NCBI RefSeq assembly: GCF_905171765.1
Contig: NC_053391.1
Span: 187,374,559 to 187,438,558, forward strand
DNA from: Bufo bufo
Taxonomy: Eukaryota > Chordata > Amphibia > Anura > Bufonidae
Length of the DNA stretch: 64,000 nucleotides
Reading direction: 5' to 3'
Part shown: in pieces, positions 22,037 to 33,632 of the stretch
How positions within the stretch are numbered: position 1 is the first letter of the stretch
How the letters are laid out: each line of letters begins with the position of its first letter
Notes under the pieces: model-generated
Databases searched by the model: none
Told to the model about the DNA's origin: nothing
The model's input: only the letters and a program-made list of their open reading frames with translations
Position numbers and translations under genes: made by a program

Positions 22037-25000
22037 CCCCTTAAGGACGCAGGGCGTATCGGTACGCCCTATTTCCCGAGTCCTTAAGGACTCAGGGCGT
22101 ACCGGTACGTCCTAACTTGAAATCACTATTCCGGCGCCCGAGGGGTTAAACGGAACGGGATTTCGGCTGAAATCCTTCAGCCGGCATCCTGTGACAACGC
22201 CAGGGGGGGTCATGTGACCCCCCCGTGTCGGCGATCGCAGCAAACCGCAGGTCAATTCAGACCTGCGGTTTGCTGCGCTTTTTGCAGTTTCTGATGCCCG
22301 CGGTCCCTGACCGCGGGGATCAGAAACTTTTGAGTGCCTATAATCAATATTTTTCACCCCCCCCCTGCACCCCTGCACGATTTTATGCCGGCGGGTGGTG
22401 CGGGGGGGGGTGTCGCATGCGGTGGGGGCGGTGCAGGAGGCGGGCGGTGCGGCAGGCGGGATCGCGATCCCCCGCCCGCCTCCCCATGAATGATCGTTGG
22501 TGTCTAGTGGGGATACCAGGGTGCCAGCACATTGCTGGCACCCTGGTATAAACGGCTGACATCTGTGCAGATGTCAGCCGTTTAACCCTTTCCATACCGC
22601 GGTCCGTACGGACCGCTGTATGGAAAAAGTTAACTGTCGTCGGTCAGGGAGCTCCCTCCCTCTCCATCGGGGGGCTGCTGTGCCTTTGCAGCCCCCCGAT
22701 GGAGAGGGAGAGAGCCCCCAGAGAGCCCCCCTCAGCCCCGTGCTTACCCTTCCCCGTCTGCGAAGTTCTGAGCAGACGGGGAGGGTTCCCATGGCAACAG
22801 GACGCCTGCTCAGGCGTCCTGCTGTCCATGGTGCTGAACAGATCTGTGCTAAAAGCATAGATCTGTTCAGTGTAAGTAAAATACAGTACAGAACAATTTA
22901 TATTGTACTGTACTGTATTATACAGACATCAGACCCACTGGATCTTCCAGAACCAAGTGGGTCTGGGTCAAAAAAAAAGTTAAAAAAAGTGAAAAAAGTT
23001 AAGATAAAAAAAAAAACATTCATCACTGAATAAAAATTAAAAAAATAAAATACACTACACATATTAGGTATCGCCGCGTCCGTAACGACCTGATCTATAA
23101 AACGGTCATGTTACTTTCCCCGCACGGTGAACACCATAAAAATAAAAAAATAAAAACTATGAGAAAATTGAAATTTTGCCCACCTTACTTCCCAAAAAAG
23201 GTAATAAAAGTGATCAAAAAAGTCACATGTACGCCAAAATAGTACCAATCAAACCGTCATCTCATCCCGCAAAAATCATACCTTACCCAAGATAATCGCC
23301 CAAAAACTGAAAAAACTATGGCTCTCAGACTAAAGAAACACTAAAACATGATTTTTTTTGTTTCAAAAATGAAATCATTGTGTAAAACTTACATAAATAA
23401 AAATAAAGTATACATATTAGGTATCGCCGCGTCCGTATCGACCGGCTCTATAAGAATATCACATGATCTAACCCCTCAGGTGACCACCGTAAAAAATAAA
23501 AAATAAAAACGGTGTAAAAAAAGCCATTTTTTGTCATCTTACGTCACAAAAAGTGTAATAACAAGCGATCAAAAAGTCATATGCACCCCAAAATAGTGCC
23601 AATTAAACCATCATCTCATCCCGCAAAAATTGAGACCCTACTCAAGATAATCGCCCAAAAACTGAAAAAACTATGGCTCTTAGACTATGGAGACACTAAA
23701 ACTTTTTTTGGTTTTAAAAAGGAAGTTATTGTATAAAACTTATATAAATAAAAAAAATTGTATACATATTAGGTATCGCCGCGTCCGTGACAACCTGCTC
23801 TATAAAATTACCACATGATCTAACCTGTCAGATGAATGTTGTAAATAACAAAAAAAAAAAAAAAGTGCCAAAAAAGCTATTTCTTGTTACCTTGCCGCAC
23901 AAAAAGTGTAATATAGAGCAACCAAAAATCATATGTACCCTAAACTAGTACCAACAAAGCTGCCACCTTATTCGGTACTTTCTAAAATGGGGTCACTTTT
24001 TTGGAGTTTCTACTCTAGGGGTGCATCAGGGGGGCTTCAAATGGGACATGGTGTCAAAAAAAACAGTCCAGCAAAACCTGCCTTCCAAAAACCGTATGGC
24101 ATTCCGTTCCTTCTGCGCCCTGCTGTGTGCCCGTACAGCGGTTTACGAACACATATTAGGTGTTTCTGTAAACTACAGAATCAGGGCCATAAATAATGAG
24201 TTTTGTTTGGCTGTTAACCCTTGCTTTGTTACTGGAAAAAAAATATTAAAATGGAAAATCTGCCAAAAAAGTGAAATTTTGAAATTGTATCTCTATTTTC
24301 CATTAAATCTTGTGCAACACCTAAAGGGTTAACAAAGTTTGTAAAATCAGTTTTGAATATCTTGAGGGGTGTAGTTTCTTAGATGGGGTCACTTTTATGG
24401 AGTTTCTACTCTAGGGGTGCATCAGGGGGGCTTCAAATGGGACATGGTGTCAAAAAAACAGTCCAGCAAAATCTGGCTTCCAAAAACCATACGGCGCACC
24501 TTTCACTCTACGCCCCGCTGTGTGGCCGTACAGTAGTTTACGGCCACATATGGGGTGTTTCTGTAAACGGCAGAGTCAGGGCAATAAAGATACAGTCTTG
24601 TTTGGCTGTTAACCCTTGCTTTGTTAGTGGAAAAAATGGGTTAAAATGGAAAATTAGGCAAAAAAATGAAATTCTCAAATTTCATCCCCATTTGCCAATA
24701 ACTCTTGTGCAACACCTAAAGAGTTAACAAAGTTTGTAAAATCAGTTTTGAATACATTGAGGGGTATAGTTTCTTAGATGGGATCACTTTTATGGAGTTT
24801 CTACTCTAGGGGTGCATCAGGGGGCTTCAAATGGGACATGGTGTCAAAAAAACAGTCCAGAAAAATCAGCCCTCCAAAAACCAAACGGCGCACCTTTCAC
24901 TCTACGCCCTACTGTGTGCCCGTACAGTAGTTTACGGCCACATATGGGGTGTTTCTGTAAACGGCAGAGTCAGGGCAATAAAGATACAGTCTTGTTTAGC

Positions 25001-25676
25001 TGTTAACCCTTGCTTTGTTAGTGGAAAAAATGGGTTAAAATGGAAAATTAGGCAAAAAAATGAAATTCTCAAATTTCATCCCCATTTGCCAATAACTCTT
25101 GTGCAATACCTAAAGGGTTAACGAAGCTTGTAAAATCAGTTTTGAATACCTTGAGGGGTGTAGTTTATAGAATGGGGTCATTTTTGGGCGGTTTCTATTA
25201 TGTAAGCCTCGCAAAGTGACTTCAGACCTGTAGTGGTCCCTAAAAATTTGGTTTTTGTAAATTTCTGAAAAATTTCAAGATTTGCTTCTAAACTTCTAAG
25301 CCTTATAACATCCCCAAAAAATAAAATATCAATCCCAAAATGCTACAAACATGAAGTAGACATATGGGGAATGTAAAGTCATCAAAATTTTTGGGGGTAT
25401 TACTATGTATTACAGAAGTAGAGAAACTGAAACTTTGAAATTTTGCAAATTTTTCAAAATTTTTGGTAAATATGGTATTTTTTTATGCAAAAAAATTAAC
25501 TTTTTTGACCCAATTTTAGCAGTGTCATGAAGTACAATATGTGACGAAAAAACAATCTCAGAACGGCCTGGATAAGTCAAAGCGTTTTAAAGTTATCAGC
25601 ACTTAAAGTGACACTGGTCAGATTTGCAAAAAATGGCCAAGTCCTTAAGGTGAAATAGGGCTGAGTCCTTAAGGGG
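22037..25676 (+). mobile_element. non-autonomous piggyBac element B
   Basis: Termini CCCCTTAAGGAC and GTCCTTAAGGGG, flanked by TTAA at 22033-22036 and 25677-25680. The left third is GC-rich with subterminal inverted pairs (GGGCGTATCGGTACGCCC; ACCGCAGGTCAATTCAGACCTGCGGT; CTGACATCTGTGCAGATGTCAG). The right 2.6 kb is AT-rich and built of repeat units shared with element A at 1100-3206. No transposase is present, so it would need enzyme from a relative of element A. Short frames inside (for example 24021-24332) are repeat translations. Confidence 0.88.
23040..25200. repeat. two sets of tandem units in piggyBac element B
   Basis: First set: units of roughly 350 bp, each with ATTAGGTATCGCCGCGTCCG (about 23063, 23420, 23770). 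Second set: units of roughly 395 bp, each with GGAGTTTCTACTCTAGGGG and a CATATTAGGTGTTTCTGTAA-like or CATATGGGGTGTTTCTG motif (about 24000, 24395, 24790). The same two sets occur in element A. Confidence 0.85.
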
Positions 25677-25680
25677 TTAA

Positions 25681-26160
25681 CTAATGAAAACCGCACTGTA
25701 TAGGCCACGTGTTTTTGACGGATATCATGCTCAATAATATTTTAGTGTATGTGGTGGGGGTACGTTTGAAGACAACAGTTATTTCTTAATATGCATTTGC
25801 AGGGATGCAAAGTCTTTCTGCTGCCTGAGGCAAAAATTTAAACCAAATTTTCAACCTAACCCCTTCCCTCCAGCCCTACTGTTAAAGACATACTTGGAAA
25901 GCTTTACATACAGTGCCACAAAACATACAAGGTAATACAGCATTACATACCTCTTACATCCAGTGATGTGTCCTGTGATGTAGATGCTCTTTTTCCTCAT
26001 ATTCGACATTTGGACCAGACCGCTATGCTGATTTCTTTCAGCCATCTCTTGTCTCTGCAGAGTTTGGCACACAGACATCTTAGTTTTATACTTTTCCATT
26101 ATCCTCCCCAGCTACTCAATACCCAATCCTGCCACCCTCAATAGTGTGCCCACTGTGCTC
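25681..26160. other. intergenic, no gene seen
   Basis: Apparently single-copy sequence without recognisable coding potential. The frame at 25851-26099 (minus) has no features I can match to a family. Confidence 0.4.
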
Positions 26161-26169
26161 CTCAATACT

Positions 26170-26885
26170 ATACTGCAGTAACAGATAATTCCCCTAAAAA
26201 TACTAGTAACACAGATAGTGCCCTTTTCAATAACCATTGGCACAGTGCCCTACAAAATAACTGTGCCCAACAAATAGTGTCCCTGACACTAATAATATTG
26301 GAAACATTGTGTCCCTCAAAAATAATTGTGTAAGCCGATACTGTGCCCACAGTATTATTGCTCTCAAAAGTCCCATAAAGTAATAATTCTCTGGCAGAAT
26401 GCACTTAGTATTAACAGTGCTCCCAATAGTAATGTCCCCATTGTGCACCAAAAGTAAAACTGCCACCTTAGTGCCCATATTAGTAATCATGTTCCCCATA
26501 GTCCCCAAGTGGTAATAAAGCCCACCATAATGCCCCTAGTAGTAATAATTCCAAGTATAATGTCTTCCAGTACAAAAATTGCCCCTTTATAATGTGTGCC
26601 AGCATAAAAAATACCTCCTTACAATATGTGCCAGTAGAAAAATGCCCTCTTATAATTTGTGCCAGGACAAAAAATACCCCTTTACAATATGTGTCAGTAC
26701 AAACAATACCCCCTTATAATGTGTGCCAGTACACAAAATACCCCCATATAATGTGTAACATTACAATAAAAGTCCCTTATAATGTGTGTCAGTACAAAAA
26801 TATCCCCTTATTATGTGTGCCAGTACAAAAAATGCCCCCTTATAATTTTTGCCAGTTCATAAAATACCCCCTTACAACATGAGTA
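26170..26885. repeat. degenerate minisatellite, left part
   Basis: Units of about 34-38 bp of the form CCCCTTATAATGTGTGCCAGTACAAAAAATA run from about 26540 to 26883; a more diverged, related set precedes them (26170-26540). The array resumes at 28518, so the DD41D element was inserted into it. Confidence 0.8.
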
Positions 26886-28515
26886 CAGGGTGGGCCATTT
26901 ATATGGATACACCTTAATAAAATGGGAATGGTTGGTGATATTAACTTCCTGTTTGTGGCACATTAGTATATGTGAGTGGGGAAACTTTTCAAGATGGGTG
27001 GTGACCATGGCGGCCATTTTAAATCCAACTTTTGTTTTTTCAATAGGAAGAGGGTCATGTGACACATCAAACTTATTGGGAATTTCACAAGAAAAACAAT
27101 GGTGTGCTTGGTTTTAACGTAACTTTATTCTTTCATGAGTTATTTACAAGTTTCTGACCACTTATAAAATGTGTTCAATGTGCTGCCCATTGTGTTGGAT
27201 TGTCAATGCAACCCTCATCTCCCACTCTTCACACACTGAAAGCAAAACACCAGAGGAGAAATGCTAGCACAGGCTTCCAGTGTCCGTAGTTTCAGGTGCT
27301 GCACATCTCGTATCTTCACAGCATAGACAATTGCCTTCAGATGACCCCAAAGATAAAAGTCTAAGGGGGTCAGATCGGGAGACCTTGGGGGCCATTCAAC
27401 TGGCCCACGACGACCAATCCACTTTCCAGGAAACTGTTCATCTAGGAATGCTCGGACCTGACACCCATAATGTGGTGGTACACCATACAGCTGGAAAAAC
27501 TCAGGGAACGTGCCAGCTTCAGTGCATAAAGAGGGAAACACATCATCATGTAGCAATTTCGCATATCCAGTGGCCTTGAGGTTTCCATTGATGAAGAATG
27601 GCCCCACTATCTTTGTACCCCATACCATCATTTTTTTTGTTCCAACAGTCTTGGAGGGATCTATCCAATGTGGGTTAGTGTCAGACCAATAGCGGTGGTT
27701 TTGTTTGTTAACTTCACCATTCACATAAAAGTTTGCCTCCTCACTGAACAAAATCTTCTGCGTAAACCGAGGGTCCTGTTCCAATTTTTGTTTTGCCCAT
27801 TCTGCAAATTCAGTGCGCCGATCTGGGTCTGCTCCTCGTTGAGATGCTGCAGTAGCTGGAGTTTGTAAGGGTGCCATTTGTGAGTAGCTAATATCCGCCG
27901 AAGGGATGTTCGACTAATGCCACTCTCCAGTGACATGCGGCGAGTGCTACGCTGTGGGCTCTTGCTGAATGAAGCTAGGACAGCCACTGATGTTTCTTCA
28001 TTAGAGACAGATTTCATGCATCCACATTTTGGCAAATCCAACACTAAACCAGTTTCACGAAACTTAGCAAGCAGTTTGCTAACTGTAGCATGGGAGATGG
28101 GTGGTCTCGTAGGGTGTCTTGCATTGAAATCTGCTGCAATGACCCAGTTACTGCGTTCACCAGACATCACAATTTCTATCCGCTCCTCACGTGTTAACCT
28201 CGGCGACATGTCAATGGCTGTAAACAAAGAGAAACTTGTAAATAACTCATGAAAGAATAAAGTTACATTAAAACCAAGCACACCATTGTTTTTCGTGTGA
28301 AATTCCCAATAAAAGTTTGATGTGTCACATGACCCTCTTCCTATTGAAAAACAAAAGTTGGATTCAAAATGGCCGACTTCAAAATGGCCGCCATGGTCAC
28401 CACCCATCTTGAAAAGTTTCCCCCCTCACATATACTAATGTGCCACAAACAGGAAGTTAATATATCCAACCATTCCCATTTTATTAAGGTGTATCCATAT
28501 AAATGGCCCACCCTG
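26886..28515 (-). mobile_element. DD41D mariner-like (Tc1/mariner superfamily) element
   Basis: Long terminal inverted repeats start CAGGGTGGGCCATTTATATG: left 26886-27155, right 28230-28515, about 270-286 bp and nearly identical. The right one has an extra duplicated stretch around GGCCATTTTGAAGTC. TA duplications sit at 26884-26885 and 28516-28517. The interior is one degenerate transposase gene on the minus strand, starting just inside the right repeat. Confidence 0.93.
27215..28209 (-). pseudogene. DD41D Tc1/mariner-superfamily transposase, inactive
   Basis: Starts at ATG 28209 (MSPRLTREERIEIVMSG), within 25 bp of the inverted repeat. The N-terminal half has a helix-turn-helix DNA-binding region (PPISHATVSKLLAKFRETG) and a second one near ISRTSLRRIL. 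A frameshift near 27850-27865 separates the catalytic half. There ILFSEEANF carries Glu where the family has the first catalytic Asp; QLYGVPPHYG carries Tyr at the second Asp; RSPDLTPLDFYLWG keeps the third. The distance from the second to the third position is 41 residues, hence DD41D (the Visitor/rosa-type spacing). Two of three metal-binding residues are gone, so it is dead. Confidence 0.9.
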
Positions 28516-28517
28516 TA

Positions 28518-28800
28518 CAAACAATACGCCTTAAAAATGTGTGCCACACAAAAAGTACCTCCTTATAATGTGCGCCAGTAAAAAAATACCCCATTATAAT
28601 ATGTGCCAGTACAAAAAATACTTCTTATACTGTGTACATATACAAAAAATACCTCCTCAATGTGTGCTAGTACAAAAATACCCCCTTAAAATCTGTGCCA
28701 GTAAAAAAAATGCCCCTTGTGTGCTAGTCCAAAATTGTCCCTTATAATGTGTGCCAGTACGAAAAAAGCCCTGTTCTGTGTGCCAATTCAAAAATATTGC
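28518..28800. repeat. degenerate minisatellite, right part
   Basis: Continuation of the 26170-26885 array (AATGTGTGCCAGTACAAAAA-like units), interrupted only by the mariner-like element. Units here are more degenerate and shorter toward the right end. Confidence 0.8.
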
Positions 28801-30659
28801 TGTCCATGTGCTGTGCACATCTGTACTTCCATTCCATAGCCCCGTAAAACAGATAGAACATGTCTTATTCTTGTCCACAATAGGAATTTCTATCAAAATG
28901 TTGGCCACAAAATGCGGAACGCACACGGCCAGAATTCATATTTTGCAGGTCCACAGTTTGCAGACCACAAAAACTGATACGGTCATCTGCATGAGCCCTA
29001 AAGCTGTCTTCTGCTGACTTACTTTGCTGAGCGCTCACTGTCACTGTGGCAGATCTTCACACAGCACTGGTGAATGGAGTCATTCCAACTCATGATGCTG
29101 TGGTCCCCCAGTCACAGACAGTGCTTCCTGACAAGACCAGCCTGGCAGGAATGAAGTCCTGCTGCATGGCTTAGTAAAGTTTCTCCCAGCCAATCAGCAG
29201 ATGCTCTGCTAAAACTGCTAATGCTGATCAGTCATCCCAGCTCCCAGCAGAGAACAGAGCTCTTGGAAATGAATGGAGGCACAGCCATCGATGCTCTGTA
29301 TAAGGGGGGTCCTGCAGAGCATAGAGAAGCAGAGTGTGCAGCTGGAAGGCGGAGCATGAGCCCTGACAGAGGCTTAGGACAGGGGAGAGCCATGATATTA
29401 ATTGGAATTAGAGGGTGGGGCCTTAAATCGACATCAGGCCCATTTCCTCCATGGGTCTGCCTCCATTGGAGGAACGCCACTGAGTGTATGGCCTAATTTC
29501 ATACCTACAGCGCCAAATCCCATAAGAAAAAGGAGAGCATGGAATATTCATATTTTCCTTTTCCATTGGAAACCATTGGACTGGATTTATTCTTGTCAGA
29601 CGATGGCATAAATCAGTCATGTAGGGAGCTGTTATTTGCAGCTTAATGTGACCACATTTTTTGTCTGCTACAGCTTACTCCTGGACAGGATCATTTATAA
29701 GTATCATTTTTTTCATCATGACATTCATTTCTGAAATCCAACACTATAGATTTCATTTTTCATGGTAAAGTGTGGAAACCCAACACTCTATAAAATGTAT
29801 TAAACTGCTAAATCTGAAATATTACAGTACAACTCAACATGAAAAATGGCATGAAAGCGTACCTACAGTTCCAGATAACTTTTCAGAAAGAGCTTCCATG
29901 TGTGTATACATGAGTAATAGCACTAGATCTGAGCCTCATATGATTTATACCTGGTGTATTTTAGTAGTTCTCTCATTTGCATGCTGCATCTAAAATTTTC
30001 AGTTCTCCCAAAGCTGGTGGGTAGTAGAGACTATCTGCTCATTCTCTCTGGCCATAGAATACACTTTTAGAAAGCAGATTCTGACTCCTTCTTTCACTCA
30101 GAATTATTCAGCTGTATCATTTAAGATATTATAGAGATGTACCCAGCAGTAGTGATTTGAATATTGCACTAGGGTTAAGATATACAATTTATTATTAGCT
30201 GCTGAATGTGCAGATTTGTTTCTGTGCTGTCTTGTCTCTCTCTACTTCTTGCCTCCTCTCCCCCCCCCCTCTCTATAAACTTCAACGGGATGATGTAATC
30301 TGATGTTTCAGTGAGAAGGCAGCCCGTGTTTGTCCCATGGCAGATTTCTCATACATTTCAGAGAGAAAGTTAGATAAGAAAAGATAGAGAGAAGACATAA
30401 CTGTAGAACATGGCATTTTTCTCTGATCAGATATATGTTTCTTCTACTGTAGTATTGATTTATGCAAAGCTGTCTGAAAATACAATGGCCATTTTTCACC
30501 CCTTGGTATAATTTACAATTTACATTTTGGTAAATTTTAACTGCATGGATATACATATTGTTATTCACTTGTATGTCAAAAATGTCATACCATTTTATTG
30601 CACTCCTTAAAAAAAGAATAAGTAAATAGAATATGTTAAAAGACAAATAAAAGCAGCCA
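28801..30659. other. intergenic, no gene seen
   Basis: 28810-29003 looks like half of a diverged TWA foldback (ends ACGGTCATCTGCATGAGCCCTAAA; compare the Harbinger-like copies). From 29010 to 30659 I see no repeat ends and no convincing reading frame; the longest frames are unremarkable. A C-run with flanking pyrimidines lies at 30252-30275. Confidence 0.4.
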
Positions 30660-32084
30660 AACCTGGAGACAGAGAGATTAATTGCCAAAAAGAGTAAAAC
30701 TAACCCTAAATTTTCTTCAGCAGCGTCTAAAAAAGATTAAAATAGACAAATTACTGGAACCAGATGGCTTACACCCCAGTATCCTAAGAAAATTAGGTAA
30801 TGTCATAGCCAGACCCTTATTTCTGATATTTAAGGACTCTATAATGACAGGGAGTGTTCCACAGGATTGGCGCTTAGCAAATGTGGTGCCAATATTTAAA
30901 AATGGATCAAAAACAGAGCCTGAAGACTATAGGCCGGTAAGTTTAACATCTATCGTGGGTAAACTGAAGGTTTTCTAAGAGATGCTATCTTGGAGTATCT
31001 CAATGAAAATAAACGAATAACGCCATATCAGCATGGCTTCATGAGGGATCGGTCATGTCAAACAAAGTTAATCAGTCTCTATGAGGAGGTAAGTTCTAGA
31101 CTTGACTGTGGCAAATCAATGGATTTCATATCTTGACATCTCCAAAACATTTGACACTGTACCACATAAAAGGTTACAATCAATGAATTAGAAAATAGCA
31201 GCTCTCACCTGTTGCACCTCTTGTGAGAACGGACATCAGCCTGGACACGGCTGTTGCTGCAAACTAGTAAAAAATTTGATAAAAAAATCCAGCTCTTTAA
31301 CAACATGAGACACTTTATTGACGCGGTAAAAACTTTCCAATCCTCATGAGCAAGAATACAGTCTACGCGTTTCGGACCCTCATATTTCGGTCCTTAATCA
31401 TGACATCAGCAACAGCTATTTTCTAATTCATTGTAGAAGATCATGCCATTATCAGGGACCAAAATATGAGGGTCCGAAACGCGTAGACTGTATTCTTGCT
31501 CATGACAATTGGAAAATTTTTAACACATCAATAAAGTGTCTCCTGTTGTTAAAGAGCTGGATTTTATCAAAAATTTTTTTACTAGTTCACATAAAAGGTT
31601 AGTATACAAAATGAGAATGCTTGGACTGGGAGAAAATGTCTGTATCTGGGTAAGTAACTGGCTCAGTGATAGAAAACAGATGGTGGGTATTAATGGTCAC
31701 CGTCACTAGTGGGGTACCTCAGGAGTTAGTATTAGGCCCTATGCTTTTCAATATATTTATTAATGATCTTGTAGAAGGCTTGCACAGTAAAATATACATG
31801 TTTGCAGATTACACTAAACTGTGTAAAGTAATTAACACGGAAGAGGACAGTATACTGCTACAGATGGATCTGGATAGATTGGAGGCTTGGGCAGAGAAGT
31901 GGAAGATGAGGTTTAACACTGACAAATGTAAAGGTTATGCACATGGGAAGGAATAATGCAAGTCACCAGTACATACTAAAACACTGGGTAACACTGACAT
32001 GGAAAAGGACCTAGGAATTTTGGTGAACAGCAAACTAAGATGTAGAAAACATATCAGGCAGCTGCTGCACAGGCAAATAAGATA
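30660..32084 (+). pseudogene. CR1/L2-like LINE reverse transcriptase remnant
   Basis: Fragments in order: LLEPDGLHPSILRKLG, VPQDWRLANVVPIFKNGS, EDYRPVSLTSIVGK, then in another frame PYQHGFMRDRSCQTKL and TVPHKRL. After an inserted element (31177-31587) come LGLGENVCIWVSNWLSDRKQ, GVPQELVLGPMLFNIFINDL, FADYTKLCKV and MDLDRLEAWAEKWKMRFN. These are the ordered blocks of a CR1-type RT. The catalytic FADD box reads FADY, and there are several frameshifts and stops. Remnant of the C-terminus (EKDLGILVNSKL) runs to about 32090, where Tc1 sequence begins. Confidence 0.85.
31177..31587. mobile_element. 411-bp inverted-dimer retroelement with hammerhead-like ends, inside the CR1-like remnant
   Basis: CACATAAAAGGTTA is repeated exactly at 31163-31176 and 31588-31601. 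The insert is a foldback: a minus-oriented part (31177 to about 31430) and a plus-oriented part (about 31436-31587) share TTCGGACCCTCATAT and complement, and CTACGCGTTTCGG and complement. GAAACGCGTAGAC preceded by a GGACC/GGTCC stem resembles the 3' half of hammerheads. Both parts end with an AATAAAGTGTCTC-type stretch and its complement. No protein. Confidence 0.7.
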
Positions 32085-32531
32085 GTGGGTTGCATCAAAT
32101 GCACGTGATGAGAACATAGTTCTGAAGAAGATTTCCCAAAGAAAGAGAAACAGCATCATCCAGCTCATCGATATCGGCATCACGGCCAAGAAAATTGCCA
32201 AACTACATCATGTGAGTGTCATGACAGTTGGAACAATACGAAATGAAGTCCGTCCAGTCATTCCAAATCCAAGAAGTGGACATCCAGTCAAAATATCGGA
32301 GTCAACAAGTTGGCTCATCACAAGGTCTATCAGTTCTGGCGTGACAGACATGGCAGTGGAGGTGGCTCGTATGCTGTCAGATCACAGACATCCATGCAAG
32401 CACTGCGCAATACGCATTAACACAAGTCTGGAATGGTGGCCGAAAAAAGGTGAAGAAGCCTCGACTTCAATTTCACCATAAGAGGCGTCGGCTTGAGTTT
32501 GCAAAAAAAGTACAAACAGTGGACTATAGAA
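32085..32531 (+). pseudogene. Tc1-like transposase, N-terminal part
   Basis: The frame reads VLKKISQRKRNSIIQLIDIG then ITAKKIAKLHHVSVMTVGTI (first helix-turn-helix), a PRSGHPVKIS linker, and RSISSGVTDMAVEVARML (second helix-turn-helix). After a frameshift near 32455 it continues with KKPRLQFHHKRRRLEFAKKY. This is the paired-like DNA-binding domain of Tc1 transposases, which binds the terminal inverted repeats. It stops at the duplication AGTGGACTATAGAA; the catalytic part is 14 kb away at 46537-47145. I do not find the left inverted repeat. Confidence 0.88.
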
Positions 32532-32878
32532 AAAATACACAATAGAACAGAAAGTCAATCCTGTGTCCCAACTCGGACAATTTACTTGCGCTGCTGCTGG
32601 TCCCGGAATAGTGTGGTAGGTTATTCACACTGGTAAAGACAAGTCAAAAGGTTTTGGAACCGCGCTGCTGGAAACTATGTGTTCCGGTCACAAGTGAATG
32701 GTACAAGGGTATCAGCCCCTCTCATCGACACCCAAAGGATACGATCCTCCCAGACCTCCTCCTCTACAGGGTTCAAGGAGATAAGCAGAAATAGTGAAGC
32801 ACCCTTGAGAATCTTGTTATAAAAGGTTTTATTCTACTTACAACAGGTTAGTAGACAAAAGGCATAAAATTACAAAGT

Positions 32879-32942
32879 GATCGTCACGTTCCTGCCCGAC
32901 CCGGGTTTCGCTGCCTCGCTTCTTCAGGGGCGATGACTGCGC
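32879..32942 (-). ncRNA. hammerhead ribozyme, minus PLE copy
   Basis: Reverse complement of the motif at 46234-46298, with the same core bases: CTGAAGA, GAAA, and ACCC/GGGT stem III followed by C. It lies between the coding region and the 3' end of the PLE, as usual for these elements. Confidence 0.7.
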
Positions 32943-33299
32943 ATGCTCGCAATCGAGCCCTTTAAATAATCCAGCTGTCTCATTATTCAAGCCGGTGTGG
33001 TTCCGATCCGTATAACATACTTCCAAAAGTAACAGTTTTACATCATACAACATAAAATCACATTCATTAATTCTTTTAGTACAATCACCTTTAAAATATA
33101 AACATAAAATACACATGGGAGCAGATTATTACTCCCTATTGCCAATTCATATATAAACCCTTTCGGGTTACCGCTAATGTCCACATTCAATATATAAATT
33201 CAGCCACCTGGTAGGGATCTATCCCCTAACTAGTCTTCTCGTATCCTAGAATTATTCCAACTCAATCTATTATAATGATCATACCATCCTATACATACC

Positions 33300-33490
33300 A
33301 TCCCCTCCTAGAATATTATGCAGGTATTCTCCACCAACTCCCGGAGCGTCACTCAGGTGATCTCCACCCACTCCTAGAGCGTCACTCCGAAAGACGCCGT
33401 GTGTTCCTGGAGTGTCACTCAGGTGATCTCCACCCACTCCTGGAGAATCACTCGGGAGGATGCCACCCACTTCGGTAGCGTCATTCAGGT
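33300..33490 (-). repeat. minisatellite in PLE 3' region (minus copy)
   Basis: Units of about 33-34 bp contain GTGACACTCCAGGAGTGGGTGG-like text, with the core GGAGTG(G)GTGGAGATCACC on the minus strand. The mirrored array in the plus copy is at 43160-43350, with the same unit number by eye. Confidence 0.8.
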
Positions 33491-33632
33491 GTTCTCGACC
33501 CCGCCTCCATCTCTGACGTTCCTATCACGAGACGTCATGGTCCAATAGAGCGGCCAGGGAACCTGACATCACCCAAAGGTCCTTAAGAGGCCGGGTAGAG
33601 AACAGCCGAACGACATCACCGGTAAGCTCGTT

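Noticed and set aside
22225..23033. Open frames in the GC-rich part of piggyBac element B (up to 137 residues)
   Set aside because: Mirrored frames on both strands come from inverted pairs; no motifs recognised.
26540..28800. Short regular repeats with variable parts, at first sight CRISPR-like
   Set aside because: Units are degenerate and contiguous without fixed repeat and unique spacers; the context is a eukaryotic genome.
28801..30659. Possible host exons in the least repetitive stretch
   Set aside because: No frame with family motifs and no convincing splice-site pairs; left as unannotated.
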